From: Lentinula raphanica
Taxonomy: Eukaryota > Basidiomycota > Agaricomycetes > Agaricales > Omphalotaceae
Assembly (NCBI GenBank): GCA_027919835.1
Contig: JANVFP010000011.1
Span: forward strand, 1,422,777 to 1,486,776
DNA: 64,000 nt
Reading direction: 5' to 3'
Shown here: positions 1 to 12,600 of the stretch, in pieces
Layout: every line of letters begins with the position of its first letter
Numbering within the stretch: position 1 is the stretch's first letter
Made by a program: the position numbers and the translations under genes
The notes under the pieces: generated by a model
Seen by the model: the letters and a program-made list of their open reading frames with translations, nothing else
Told to the model about the DNA's origin: nothing
The model's database searches: none

Positions 1-148
1 CCAACAACAGCCTCCCACCCAACAACAGCCTCCCACCCAACAACAGCCTCCCACCCAACAACAGCCTCCCACCCAACAGCAGCCTCCCGCACAACAGCAG
101 CCTCCCGCACAACAGCAGCGTCCCGCCCAAGAGCAGCCCCCCACGGAA
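1..148 (+). repeat. Coding minisatellite, 18-nt unit (QQQPPT)
   Basis: Tandem copies of an 18-nt unit read in frame as Gln-Gln-Gln-Pro-Pro-Thr. The first copies are nearly identical; later copies change Thr to Ala and drift. The unit length is a multiple of three, so copy-number change keeps the frame of the gene that contains it. The array enters from the left edge, so its full length is not visible. Confidence 0.85.
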
Positions 149-952
149 CAAGATTCTGCTTCCAGGACACCGAGTCTCATAGAATTCAAGCCCGTCTGTC
201 TATTCGCCGTCAGATAAAAACTTCCTGTTGTATCCCATCCATAATCTGACATTCATTCTTTCGACAGGAGCCTGAAAGTGACAGAGTACAATTTCCCCGT
301 GCCCGGGTAGATATCAGGCCTGGCGGATTTTTCATAGTTCCACCAGAAAAGCTCAGACCTCGTGAAACTTTTGAGTGCGTATGGAGTCAGAGAGTGATTA
401 GAAAGGAGCCGTGAGTAGAACTTTTTCGTCGTGCATACTCGTACTATACTTAGTGCGGACAACTGGTTGAAACATAGGCACGAACTCACAGTGAGTCAAA
501 TGTCACTCTCAATGGATCACACCAAATGAGCTCCTTCGCAAGTGCGTTCTTAGGGAGATTGAGGATCGCGGCCCTTTTCGTGGACGAGGAGGATCTGCTT
601 ATCGCAAGGTGTGCGCATATCAAGGCATTGAGAGCCTCAGACTCACATCTCTTTTATCTTTGCAAGGTCTATCAAGAACATGAATCGGATAGAGACCTCG
701 TGAGATTCTATCAGAACACCATGTACTTTACACCCGAGAAACTACTCCACAGCGAAGTTCGAGTGGAATGCCATAGCCCAAGTGCAACTGGTGAGTTCTC
801 TTGCAATCAATGGCAATCACAGATGTACCAAGGAATCAATGATTCTCCTCAAAGTATATTCCATTGCTCAATGGGATCAATGGAATATCCCGGGGTGGCC
901 CACAGATCCAGGCGGACGACCTCTAACGGTTGGGCGGCATTTTCAAGCTTGA
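1..952 (+). CDS. 3' part of an unrecognised multi-exon gene (5' end outside window)
   Basis: I do not recognise this protein. It starts with the Q/P-rich repeat, and the frame stays open to position 193. A 74-nt intron (194-267, GT-AG) joins in phase to an exon at 268-410 reading PESDRVQFPRARVDIRPGGF and onward. The next acceptor is ambiguous (453, 476 or 491). An exon reading VYQEHESDRDLVRFYQ ends at 790, and a 64-nt intron (791-854) leads in phase to a Trp- and Pro-rich end (WDQWNIPGWPTDPGGRPL) with a stop at 950-952. An unspliced reading of 526-1131 gives a 201-aa alternative, but its composition is less protein-like. Strand and the first two exons are well supported; the middle is uncertain. 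Confidence 0.5.
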
Positions 953-1369
953 GGATTATCAAGTTTGGCATGGACGTCCATGTTCCCATCATACGTTTTG
1001 TAGGACGATTGGGGTATGGAAAGAAGTATGTATGGCGAGGAGGCCCAATTCTCACGAGGGTTTGGGTTCAAGCAAATACCGAGAGATGGGCGGTTCAGTC
1101 TCGTAGTACATATGCTGACTCGCAAACGTAGTACAAGTTTCGCTGCTTATAATAGATGAATCAACTTGGTCAATTCGCTCTTATTAATGTGCATCCACAT
1201 CGAAAGTCATCGATGAAGTTCATGAAGGTCGTTCTATTACTTTATACAATACACTGCTATATACGATACATATATTCTATCGTCAGTTTGATGATATACT
1301 TTTCTCAGAGTCATTCCCTAGGTAATTCCACGATCCACCCACACACCACACAATCCACAATCCACGACT
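953..1369. other. Intergenic, no gene seen
   Basis: This is the space between two convergent genes. Only short, poorly biased frames occur here. The right side probably holds the 3' UTR of the Chk1 gene. Confidence 0.5.
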
Positions 1370-3536
1370 TCACTTCTTCCTCAAGACAAACGGATAAATG
1401 GCGTCCGACTTAACTAACGCCTTGAAGAATTGTCTCCACGAAAGAGGGTTTCCCTATCCGACAATTATTCATTGTCATCACGGAAAGCGAGAACGAACAA
1501 ACCTTATCTCTGGACAACACACAAAACGTTCCTTCCACCTCGCCATTCCTAAACTCCTCCATCTCTATCCATCCTTTGAACTGGATCTTTCGTGCGTCTT
1601 CGCCCCCGACTCGAAGTTTGAGTGTCCCACCGGGTGTAATAGGATTTGACCCATTACTCTCGTTATTCGCAGCGCCATATTCCCGATAGATAAGTCCCAA
1701 ACTCCCCACTGTTTCCTTAACGAGGACCATCAGTTGACCTGGGAGGAGGGAGGCATAGAAACGGGTCAAGTGCGGCGTATATCGAGTACCAGATTGAGTT
1801 TGGGACTTTTTGCGTGAGTGGAAGTGTTCGTGATTGGTAAGGGAGTGAAGAGGTAAGTGGATGTTGTAAACTTGAATATTTGGAGCACGTACGAAAAGTA
1901 ACAATGATTGTGTGAATTGAGAACTATGTCCCGCCGCAGGAGCAATTGGAGGAGGGCGTATTGCAGAACCCGTATCCATTTCCATATCCATATTTGTATC
2001 ATTGACTCGATCAGCCTGATCGACATCCATCGGCCTAAGGGAAGAGTCAAGGAGACGACTCGGCAGGATCGATATACATACTCGGCAGGTAACACATAAT
2101 CCATATCCCCCGTTGCACGTAGCGATTCGGTCAGTTTATCTGCCAGGACGGCTGGGCTTTGACGTGCGAGTTGGCTGGTTCTGGAGGAGTGATTCGCCAA
2201 TCAGCATCGATGAATCATGTTAGAACGAAGAGATATGAATCAACAGACGAAGAAGTCGACGTGAATGCCAGTAAGACCATACCTTATACACCACGGATGC
2301 TGCATCGCTTCCGGTAAGGTCATGCGTTTACGAGGGTCAATGGTGAGCAGACTACATATTAGCGCTAGACGGCGGGTCAAAACCGATCAGTATCTGTAAG
2401 TCCAATTGAGCACATCAATCCGAACAACCAACTCACAAAGCGCATCCTCATTGAACCTCACCCATGGATCTTCATCGAATATATCACCCTTGATGTACCG
2501 TCGAAACTCAGGGCTCTGTTTGCTCGGTTCGTCCCAAGGGGTATCTATAGAACGAGTGAGCAGAACGATCAAACAAACGATTGGATAGGATTTCGGGGGA
2601 TAACAATACAACAAAACAGATAGACAGTATACAAAGAGTTGACTCACTTCCAGCAAGCAAAGTGAACAAAATCACCCCGATACCCCATAGATCTATAGGT
2701 TCCGCAGCGTAAGGTTCGTCCAAAGCGAGCTGGGAGAGAGTTAGTGGAAGGAGTATGATAGCAAGCGAAGAGTATGCGAAAGGATCACAACTCCCTGAAA
2801 ACCTCACCTCGGGCGCCACATAAGGCAAGCTCCCACAATGCTCCGACAACGCCCTCGTCTTACCATTAGTTAGCCTGAACACAGCGGAAAGACCAAAATC
2901 TGATATTTTTAGGTTGCCGGCGATGTCGAGGAGGAGGTTTTCCGGTTTGAGGTCGCGGTGACAGATACCCTTGGAATGAATGTGGGCCTAAGATGGTGTT
3001 AATCAGAGAGGAGTACTGCAAGGTAAGACCGACCATTCCAGCAAGCAGTTGATTGAAGTATAGATGGGCAACATCGTCACCTACGCCTACGTCCGGCGCT
3101 GTAATGAATGATGAGCAGTATATCATCTCAGAAATTATATACCACCTCACCAATCTTATCAAACAGATCCCCACCAGCCGCCAGCTCCAACAGCATGTAG
3201 ACTCCAGGGACATACATCTCCTTGTATTTCCACTCAACCGTTACCGCTCCAATTAGCTCTAAGACATACACATGCTTGAGAATAGAGTGAATCCGAGTCT
3301 CTTTGTCTATCGTCTTCCGCTCTTTGTCCGTCGTTTCCGCAGTTATAAGAATCAATTTACAAGCAGCAACTCTTGATTCTGCCAAGTTCACTGCGCGGAA
3401 GACTCTACGAAATCGTTGAATCAAGTCAGAGAGCTAGGAGCCTTGGTCAATGTCCAGGAGCTCACGTAGAAAATCCGCCTCCGCCTATCTGTTGCACTAG
3501 GTCGTATCCCGCGACTTTTGGGTATTTGGGTGACAT
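1370..3536 (-). CDS. chk1: Chk1-type checkpoint serine/threonine kinase
   Basis: DNA-damage and replication checkpoint effector kinase, acting in the nucleus downstream of ATR/Mec1 in known systems. The start [20 protein letters not shown] places the glycine loop at the N-terminus. It is followed by the AxK region (VAACKLI), the hinge segment [14 protein letters not shown], catalytic [10 protein letters not shown] near 2.96 kb, DFG near 2.9 kb, and the activation segment [10 protein letters not shown]. The kinase domain ends with a PWDEPS segment typical of Chk1. There is no FHA domain, which argues against Chk2/Rad53. The C-terminal exon ([18 protein letters not shown]) matches the Chk1 regulatory C-terminal domain. 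A 49-nt intron joins SRDK to [17 protein letters not shown], the usual Chk1 ending, and the stop is at 1370-1372. All key kinase residues appear present. Internal exon edges between 2.0 and 2.4 kb are approximate. Confidence 0.93.
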
Positions 3537-4193
3537 GAAAGAAGAAAAAGCAAGGTAGCGAAGATGAAGATAGAAATGTATGAAGGTAAGAAAAGGACAG
3601 CGGACGGTGGTCTAAGTATCACTCATCACTGTAAGACACGTGGCACGTGGGTACCAGCATTGTCGTGACGACACGCGTTTGGGCGCTCACCGTGTATCAA
3701 TTGGTTTTTCCATCACCGTCCTTTACACTCTGCCCCCAGCTTCAAGCTTGAGCCTACCTTCTATACGGCTAAGGATAACTCAGAGCGAAGTGACGCGCTA
3801 TCTAATGTAGAACTTTTTTAACCTTCAAAGTGTGAACGCGCTTAGCGCTTAATGTCGGGTCTGACCCTAACCCTAACTAAGTATATCCAAAAATTCCCAA
3901 ATCTAGCCACTATAAAGCGTACCACCATTATCCTTCCTGCATTATTCCCTCTTCAGGATATTTTCGCTTGCGCTTGGATTGAAGAACGGCATATCCATGG
4001 CGCGCGCTGGTCGTCAAGATGTTGCTAACCAAAAAATTCCATTTCAAGTAATTTTCGTTCAAAGCAACTCATTCGAACTTTGAAGGCCTTCTACCAATCT
4101 GCATATCGTTATGCGATATATAAACGACCATGGCGGTCGTAAGTAGAACACATCAACGAGTCTTACACACCTCACCGGATATCTTTACCCAAA
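3537..4193. other. Divergent intergenic region
   Basis: Lies between the Chk1 start and the small ORF at 4194, so it probably holds both promoters. It contains two CACGTG-like steps near 3640-3650 and a short CCCTAACCCTAA tract at 3865-3876. No coding frame is supported. Confidence 0.5.
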
Positions 4194-4463
4194 ATGTCCT
4201 TCTTCGCAACATCCTCTGCAGCACCATCTACCGATTCTTACACTGTGCTTGGGTCTATGTCTGGCCCTGGTCTCTTCACACAAATTCCTATTTTCCCTTG
4301 CGCACAGTCTCCTCGTGAGCTGCACGAATCATACGAGCAAATCGGGTCCAGCTTCGATTTTGGCTTCGGTACCAGCACTGTCTACCGTTGTTCTACGAGC
4401 AATAACGACGGAAAGAAATCTAAAGCCATGCTTGGCTTGAAAAAGCTTTGGAAGGGACTTTGA
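4194..4463 (+). CDS. Small uncharacterised protein, 89 aa
   Basis: Single-exon frame starting MSFFATSSAAPSTDSYTVLG and ending KKSKAMLGLKKLWKGL. The middle is Ser-, Gly- and Phe-rich (SSFDFGFGTSTVYRC), and the C-terminal tail is basic and amphipathic. There is no signal peptide and no C-terminal CaaX box, so it is not a mating pheromone precursor of the usual kind. An overlapping frame is open over part of the same span, but this one has the better start context, after a pyrimidine-rich leader. The ordered amino acid bias suggests a real small gene, but I cannot name a family. Confidence 0.45.
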   Translation: MSFFATSSAAPSTDSYTVLGSMSGPGLFTQIPIFPCAQSPRELHESYEQIGSSFDFGFGTSTVYRCSTSNNDGKKSKAMLGLKKLWKGL

Positions 4464-5187
4464 GCCTTCGTTACGCACCCAGAAAACTCTCCTGGGCTAG
4501 ATGCCCTTCTCTACATCCCTCGCTGGATTCCATCCATATTCGCTCAAGGCGCATCGGCCTGATTGGCACGGACATTGTTTCCTCACCATGAACTCTGTAC
4601 TCCAATGTACAGGTGCTCATATATGGATCCATCAGATCCAGAGCATGGAGCCCCAAGTCTCCCTCTTCCTTCCTGCATCGCATTCATGTGGTCGCGGCAC
4701 AACCCTCACCATCGATAGCAGTCGCCTTGATATCGACCGCCATGAAACCACTACCCTCAGCCTTCTCGGAAAGGCATCTGCTTGGGCCTGTGTTGCGATA
4801 TCCGAAGTTACAAATAGGTTTCTTTTTCCAAGATAGTCGCGACTATGTTATTGTACATACTAGATTACATTAGATTCATCGTTCGGAATGTATCATAAAG
4901 CAAAATTATCTTCCTAGCTTATAGCTTATTGAGTATCGGCTACTAAGATTTTGGCGCGACCCACCAACGACCAGCAAACGCAAAGCATATGCCGCTGTGA
5001 TGACAGAAGCAGACACTGGGCAGGAAGCTACAAAATAAAGTCAGCTAACTTCGACTTACAACCAAACGACTGTCCTGGTATTAAAGACATGAACCGTTGC
5101 AAATAATGACCCCATACGAACACAAGCGTAGGCTTGAATTCCACCTTCATCAGCCTGAACGATTGGAATCTCGTTCAGCGACGTCAG
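4464..5187. other. Intergenic, no gene seen
   Basis: Several frames of 70-110 codons overlap on both strands around 4.5-4.87 kb, but none has recognisable content. This is probably the 3' UTR of the small gene followed by spacer before the SRR1-like gene ends at 5188. Confidence 0.45.
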
Positions 5188-6269
5188 TTAATGTTCCTTG
5201 TCCTCATCCACATGTTTGAACAAAGCAGTAAGTTTTTCGTCCGTTAGATATTGTACAGAAGTATTGTTGAAGGCGCCGGACCAGTCTGGGGATGGCGGTA
5301 ACGGGATAGCGGTTAGGTTCGGGGCTGAGGGGTGTTTGTGTCAGATAACATTGATCCTATGGACAACGGGAGATATACAAACCGATCTTGAGCAAGTGAG
5401 GAGCTTTGCGTTCCAATGATTGAACGGAATTGCTACATCATACGCGTCTGCGACCGACCAGAAAGCAAGAGATATGGATACTCACTTCTGTATGTAATCA
5501 TCGAAGTGGTTTCCTACGAAAACAACATTCCGTAGACGTTCCAGAGACCAATTCGCAGCCAAAACACTCTCGTATAGGGTTAGATCGCAATGCGGCATGA
5601 ACAGAATCGAGACTCCTGTCTGCCCTCCCGCTGCTAGAATTGGTAGATGTGATTCCTGCTGAGTGAGTAAGCCAAAGCTAATCACCAGCAAGAAACACAG
5701 AGCGTACCGGTGGTACATCTAAGTGTTCATATTCCAAAACCTGTATTCCAAGTTGTACGAATAGGGCTTTATCCTCATTGGTGAAAACTGGGTCATAGAT
5801 AGATACGTTTTTATGATCCTACATCAATCAGTAAGCAAGCGAGCGAGAGAGAAGGAGTAGTCACATACGATATGAAGAGCATCACAAGCTGTGAGAAGGA
5901 AAGCCAACTGTACTCGAGCATTATCTGATGTTTCCGGACTTCCTAGTCCTAAGCATGTTACTGTGTACCCATCCGAGTCATTGCCAACTACATTCGCCGA
6001 GAAAGTTCGGACACGATCTTGAAGACACGTTCGAAGCGTTTCTGCTCACGAAAGAAGAGATTCGGCGAAAATTTCGATTAGAGGAAGATAACCAACTCAC
6101 GAGTGCAACTGTTGAGCCAGGTAGAGTCCAGTTTATTCTGTATGGTTTGTAGACGAGCAGAGAGCGTGGGTATGTGATGTTGTTTGTGACCATGGGCCTT
6201 GCGTTGCTTTCTACGCGAAGAGGAGGATGAAGAGAGCCAGTTGGAATCGTCCTCCGCGGTGAAGGTCAT
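5188..6269 (-). CDS. SRR1-like protein
   Basis: SRR1 domain protein of the family named for the plant circadian regulator; the fungal role is poorly known. N-terminal exon MTFTAEDDSNWLSSSSSSRR is Ser-rich and basic. After a short intron come AETLRTCLQDRVRTFSAN and the core VTCLGLGSPETSDNARVQLA, which matches the GlGSp-QLafl motif. Next are VSIYDPVFTNEDK, GIQVLEYEHLDV, and the family hallmark FMPHCDLTLYESVLAANWS with VVFVGNHFDDY. The last exons (APNLTAIPLPPSPDWSGAFN, then YLTDEKLTALFKHVDEDKEH) end at 5188-5190. Size is about 300 residues, normal for the family. Confidence 0.87.
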
Positions 6270-6475
6270 TGATCAAACTCAAGTTAAGCACGGCAGTTCG
6301 GCACCAGTTACAAAATAGCCCCTGTCCAGTCGCCAATTCGTAAGAGGAAATACCTGCACAACTACACTCTTTAGGACTAGGCATTTTACATTTTATAGGA
6401 CATTTTACAACACATAGAAGTACTCGTATATACACCAATCATCCAAATCTCATACTTCATTGGCAGGATTTTCGT

Positions 6476-9143
6476 TCACAGTGCAACATCTCTGAATACT
6501 CTCGAACTCCGCGCAGTGCCAGCCTGAATATCCCTCTTTGGTGTCTTCGACGGCGGTGTCCACTCGGCAAGCCACGTCTTCATGAACGCCAGAGCTTTGG
6601 TCTGTACCGCGAGAACAGTCGCATCAACGTTGCCATTGGCGGTGGAGAGGTCCGAACAATGGAACCCATCTCCGATTGCGATAGGTTGAGTGTTGGTGCT
6701 CGGAACGTCGACGCCGTCTGCGGAGACTGTTGCCTCTCTCCAAGGGTCACCTGTGTGATTAAGAGTCAGACAGTGAGGCAAAAGGAATCAGATGAAATGC
6801 TAGAGTTTACTCACGTTGTCCGTTGGCGAAAAACAGACGATCGATGCTCACGTTCCAACCGGTGTAGGTTTTGTCAACGTTCGCAACGCCAGCAGCCATA
6901 GGAACGTCTGCAGGAGATGAGAAGACGTCTGAGAACATCAATACGCATTGACGCTAATGCATTGAACGAGATTGGTGGTTAGAAAAGATCATGACACAAA
7001 GTGCTACACACGATATCATAAGCAGGCTGAACGAGTCGAGTCACAATCGCCGGTACATTCTCTGGCGGTCCTTCCTAGCGGCGAATGAGTATCGATGTTA
7101 AGACGATCACAATTTTGCTCACCTGAAGGAAGCCAACTTCATTGCAACTACGGACAACATTCAGCATTCCCTTCTCGATGCAATGATTCTAGGAGAACAT
7201 ACACAATCCACGTCCAGGATCGTCCTGCATTATCCAGAGCGATGTCTGTGTACTCTGCCGAGTCAGGATCATAGGAGCCCAGACAATCACTAGGAAGGAC
7301 ACTTAGTTGGCATGGTGTAATGAAGAGAAAAGTGAATATGCTCCTACACGACATCGTCGCCGCCACAGACTGCGAAATATATATCAGTTTCATGTTCGAG
7401 AATCAAACAGGCTCGGATTGGACGCACGAGCATTGAGGTAGGTTTCATTCCAGAAGGATCCCCATGCAGTGAGTGCATGATCCAGACCCCATCCACTAGC
7501 GGGTGCGTTTACACCATCCTTAACCTCTAACGCATCGCAGAAATCGAAAAAGGTGGCTCCTGGACCTGAGGAGGGCGACAGAGATTGCCAATCCCAAAGG
7601 TTGTTACGTACTAGAACCAACCACTTGAGTGAAAAGTCCTTTGATATCGGATAAACACTTGTCACGTACGAGCTATGTATAGTATTGCAGTAAAGTCAAT
7701 GAGTACTCGTCACTGAAAGGTCAAAACCAGAGGTTGAAATACATACATCCAGCGACATCGTCCAGATGAGTCATCTCACCCAACCCCCAATTATCTTTCA
7801 AGACTTGGATCGCGGTGGCGTCATTGCCAGAAAACACCTCGTCGACGTGCGCAATGACAGCTTCGACGTCGGCGGAACAGTTTGCTGGCATGAACTGGCG
7901 GATGGGCTCAAAATATCCCCAATAGTCTCTATAACGAATACAACGATCAACGATTGATATGAGTAGAATGGGCACAGATCGACTGACAAAATCGCTTCAA
8001 CAACTGCTGACGAGGCGTAACCTGCCCAAAACACATCCGGCTTACTGCGCCCGATTATTAGAACCGCACGGAGGATGGGCAATGATTCATGATACTTGCT
8101 TTACCATGGTCCAACTTGTCAAAGCTCCCGAGTAACTTCCTCCAATTAGAACCTGTAGATATTCTCGGTGACAATTGTCATTCAAGCCCGACAGCTCACT
8201 CACCCAAGGAGCCGTTGCAGGGGATAAATTTCCACCTTGGCAACACAAGAAAATCAACAATGATGATTCGACGAACAACGGAAAACACCGACCATCCGGC
8301 ATGGGAAGCACAACATTGTTCGCAAAATATTCAAGATCGTCTATAGCCTGTTGGATCGTGTGAAGCTTGAGGTTCTTGCCAGATAGATTCGGAACCGGGT
8401 TGCTGAGACCATAGAAACGATGCTCGAGCACAATGGTCGCGCCGCTTTGCTGTTGGGCAATTTGTCCATTGATCGTCACGTTGGTAAGGTATCCGGTGTA
8501 AGCTGATGTTAGCAATTGTCAGTTCAAGGTCAATGTATCATGCCCAGACGTTCATACGCGCAGCATTGGCTTCTCCGGGAGTGAAAAGGATGATGGGGCC
8601 TAAATTTGAGCTAAGTTTGGGCCTCGACGTATTCAAATAGTATGAATGCGCAGAACATACCGCCTGCGAGGTAGGTCATTACATTTGTACGTCCTCTGAA
8701 ACTAAGAGAGGAAACGTACCCGTTTCGTACCACTCGTATGTATGCCAGTATCGCTGTTGGAAAGTTCCCAACGAGGGATTGTTGTGATCAATCTGTGCAT
8801 TGGCATGGTATCAGCAGATGTAATGCCTTGATAACGGGGCCGAGTCGGGTGTCACGCGTACCAGCTGGTTAAAAATGTACGTGGTATCTAGAGGGAGTTT
8901 TCTCAAGGTTAAATCGTACTCTGATACGGTATCCTTGTGTCGCTCACTGTACGGAGGTAGTTGAGTGCCATTGCGGCTGACGACAGGACCCTGGCTCAGT
9001 GCTTCTTCAGGTATAGGCGCAATTGGAGCTGCACGGTTCAGCATTCCATTGGGTCGAATAGCTATCGCGATATCTGCACAGAGTGCTAGAGGGATGAGTA
9101 TGCTTGATAACAGGAGCATGGTGAGCCAACAGCAGGATCCCAA
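6476..9143 (-). CDS. Secreted serine peptidase, family S28
   Basis: Fungal relative of lysosomal Pro-X carboxypeptidase/DPP II, cleaving next to proline in peptides outside the cell. The N-terminus has a hydrophobic signal segment (MLLLSSILIPLALCADI). An internal Met at residue 9 is an alternative start that better fits a signal peptide. Recognisable blocks in order are FNQLVRVTPDS or its spliced form near the start, YWHTYEWYETG, GATIVLEHRFYG, IQQAIDDLEYFANNV, the nucleophile elbow IGGSYSGALTSW, KPDVFWAGYASSAVVEA, RSWTWIVCNEVGF, FANGQRDPWREATVS (catalytic Asp region) and GDGFHCSDLS (catalytic His). Several NxT/S glycosylation sites are present. The C-terminus is FRDVAL, stop at 6476. Many short introns interrupt it. 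It looks intact. Confidence 0.9.
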
Positions 9144-9697
9144 TAGCGATAAGGGAGGTCGGAAAGAAGGTGCTGGTACTGTCAGACGAACGATAGCTGT
9201 AAATGCTGGCTTTATATATGCGGACTGAGCGGATCGTCAGAAGCATCTTGTGCCGCGCGGCGATAGTCAAGTCCATGCGGGATACGAAGCATGAAAGGAA
9301 GTAGCCTATAGAACTGTGAAATCTGTGTGCTTCAGCGAGTGCAAGACGAAGATTGATAGAGATATATTGATGGAGCATATGAAGATATGAAAGAAGGATA
9401 CATGTTCCACGCGACCGCTTTGAATGGCACTGTCGAACGAAAGGACCACATGGAGGAACAGGAAGAACAGTGATGGGAAATTCTGATGTGACCGTGTGAA
9501 CGCTTACTAAGCTGACTTCGAAGTACAGAAGAAACTGAGACGTGCATGAATCAATACTTCGTCAAATCATCAGCGCATGAGCCTTGAAGCCGACGCTTCA
9601 ATCGTAGTAGTTATAGTAAGCTGTGATACGATACATACGGGTCCCCTTAGATGTCCATCATACAAATCGTGGATATATAGCAGTCATAAATATCATT
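9144..9697. other. Intergenic between S28 peptidase and formin
   Basis: Promoter side of the S28 peptidase gene and the 3' side of the formin gene. No coding frame with recognisable content on either strand. Confidence 0.5.
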
Positions 9698-12600
9698 TCA
9701 GTCGAAAGCTCGACTCACAGGACGCCCCCCGCCTGGCGGAGCTCCATCTAAGAAAATCTTGCTCAATGGACGAGGAGCAGCAGCAGGACGAGGACGTCGT
9801 TTTCCTTCCCGCATACTACGAATAGCTTGATCAAGATCACCGCGACCAATGGACTTTCCCATTGAGCTTTGCGAGCCTGGGGTGAGCAGCGCTACTTGAG
9901 ATTGTACCTTGATTGTCTTGGAGGGAGATATTAGAAATAAGAAATGAGAAGAGATATAACGAAAGAGCATACCGGTTCCGAGATTTCTTTTTCCTGCGTC
10001 ACAGTTATTGTTGCGGGTTGCGGTGACGCCACAGTTTCATGTTTCTTCTGATAATCATGCACTTCCAATGAGCATTGCTATGAGATGAGTCCGATTTTTG
10101 ATCAAATTTGGATCAAAAAGTCTCGAGAGAATGTAATTACCTCAAGAGACGACGAGAAAGATAGTATCAGTCCGAAGAAATCTTCCGATTTCGGGGCTTC
10201 AGGAGAATCGGGGTTCTCTCCAAAATATGCAAGCAGAGATCGTATATTGGCCTCCACAGTAACCGCCATTTCCTTGAGTGCTTCAACGTTTGTGCTAACT
10301 TGCGCAATGAAAGGCTGCACGGAATTAGCCTTCGAATCCAGAGACAACTATGTTAACCTGCCTGCATTGTAGACACAAATTTGTCGTTAGGTGGTAGATT
10401 ACGAAGTTTTGACAATTCGCTCGTCTCACTCTTCACTTGGTTGAGACCACTGACAAGCGAGTTTACTGCCTGAACTATGGTCTGGACTGAGGCTAGTTTA
10501 CAATGTTCAGTTTGAAGTTGACAGACGGTTGAACGAGGACCCACCTCGAGCAGCGGCCTCCAAGTGGGGCATATCTTCAATGAACCTGAGCAGTGACGGA
10601 TCTGTCCGAAGTAACACCTTGGCGAGATAATGCAACAGTGTCGGGCATTCGGCTCCACCCCTCACAGTCTTCGTTTCCTTCATCTACGCAAATTCATTTG
10701 ATTGATGAAGAGAATCCATCATGTGTGTGTTACCTTAGTTAAAGCTTCCAGTTGGAACCCTCGAGCACCACCACGAAAGGAAGACCCATTCAACGCGTTT
10801 CCGACAACAAGAACCGCCTGGTGAGCAAACGAAACACATGAGTGTAGATTTGGATTAGATAGCTCAACGATAGACGTACGTTCAACACGCGTTTGAATCT
10901 TCGAGAACTACGTAACTGAAGGCAAGCGTTTCTCAGAATATCTAGCTCTGGACGGAGTTCTTCAATCTCTAAATCCAATCTTCGTCGGAAGAGCATGCAT
11001 TCAAGGCGCTCCGAAAGTCGAGGAATCGTGACAAGCTGTTCCACAGAGCACATGTTTCGATGCTACGATGCAAGATAACAAGGGAAACGGGACGCACTTC
11101 GGCGAAATATTGGTCTGCTATTGCGAGTTTACTGACATCGCTGAAATCTTGGATGCGCATGACCTAGTATTGACAAAAGAGGACAAAATTAGAACGGGGT
11201 CTCCTGCAAGGGACAGAGATAACACACCTCGTCAGAAGTTGGTAGCTGTTTACTGATCGCCCTTAGATCATCCGTAGATAATTTCTGGTCATCTAGCTTC
11301 AATAATGCCTCTCTGATCTCAGGTAACTTGAGTTTAATGCGGGACAGCATAATAGCTTACAGTACGAATCATCAGCTTCTAAAGATGGTATCATATGACG
11401 AGTGCTCTCACCAACATTGTTTGCCCGAGTTATATCTAACAGCGTCGTGACAGCTTGCCTCTTAGATGGACTGGGTGGTGTTTGCGAGGTCGAACCTGTG
11501 CCCGTAGTCCCAGCAGAGTTGTCGATAGCGAATGTCGCCTCCAAATCCGTCAGGTCGAAATGAGAATTGGAAACTATATCATTCCAAACGGAGGCTTCTA
11601 CCTGAGACGATGCAAGCTTGTTCCAAAAGAAGGGTTTCAGTCGTTTCGCAGGCTTTGTAGGTCTGCGAGAAGGCATCCGAAAGGCGGTAGGCGGTGGTGG
11701 AGGTGGTGGCGGACCTCCGCCCAGTACCGAGGGCGGTGGCGGTGGTGGCGGGGGAGGAGGCCCGCCATGTCCAGAAAATACTATTGGCGGTGGCGGTGGA
11801 GGTGGAGGTGGAGGTGCAGCAAGTATAGGAGGAGTTGATTGAGGTTCAGGAGCTTGAGGTGACGGTGACGGTGCAGGAGGTGGCGATAGAAGAGAATACT
11901 GATTTGATGAAGCAGTCGGAAGGGAGGATGGTGGAGGCGGAGGTGGTGGAGGCGAAGGTGGAGGCGGAGAACATATCGTTCTGGCTTCAGGCATAGATGA
12001 CGGTGGGGCTTCGGATAATGGTGAGAAGTTTGATGATACACGAACAGCCGGCGGAGGAGGTGGAGGTGGAGGAGGTGGAGGAGGTAGCTGTGGCGCTACT
12101 TTCGGGGACGAGTCTGAGGGAGGCAAAGAACCATGTCTGGCTTTGACCGGCGGAGGAGGCGGAGGAGGGGATCGCATCTTGAACTCTTTTTCAGTCTTGG
12201 GTCTTGCTGCGAGTTGGGCTTTCAGCTCATTCACTTCGGTCACTAACGAAGCTATCTGACTGTCCTTGAGTTCTAGGCTTTGTATTGAACGAGCCGCCAT
12301 TTGTTCAGGATCCATATCCACTGCGTCTCTTTCTTCGCGTGACTTGAATCGACTCCACACTGCTTCGAGTGCGCGTTTGAGATATTGAATGTGTTGGTCT
12401 TTAACTTTGGAGGTTGCCGTCAGTTCTGCAAGCTTGAATGTCTGACATTAGCGCGTAAAATGCTGAAGTCACAATCGAAGCTACCTCAGCTTTGAGTTGG
12501 TCGATCTGAGTGTTGAGATTGTGCCACTTCACTCGATCACGTTCTCGTCTTGCCTTCTCTTCCTAAAAAGCGAGCATGGCACGCTCAATAAGGGGAATCG

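Noticed and set aside
526..1131. 201-aa unspliced + strand frame as a complete gene
   Set aside because: Part of it overlaps a spliced model whose introns at 194-267 and 791-854 keep phase and give more protein-like sequence. The unspliced reading runs through clear intron signals.
11455..11842. Gly/Arg-rich + strand frames opposite the formin FH1
   Set aside because: They are antisense shadows of the proline codons of the formin.
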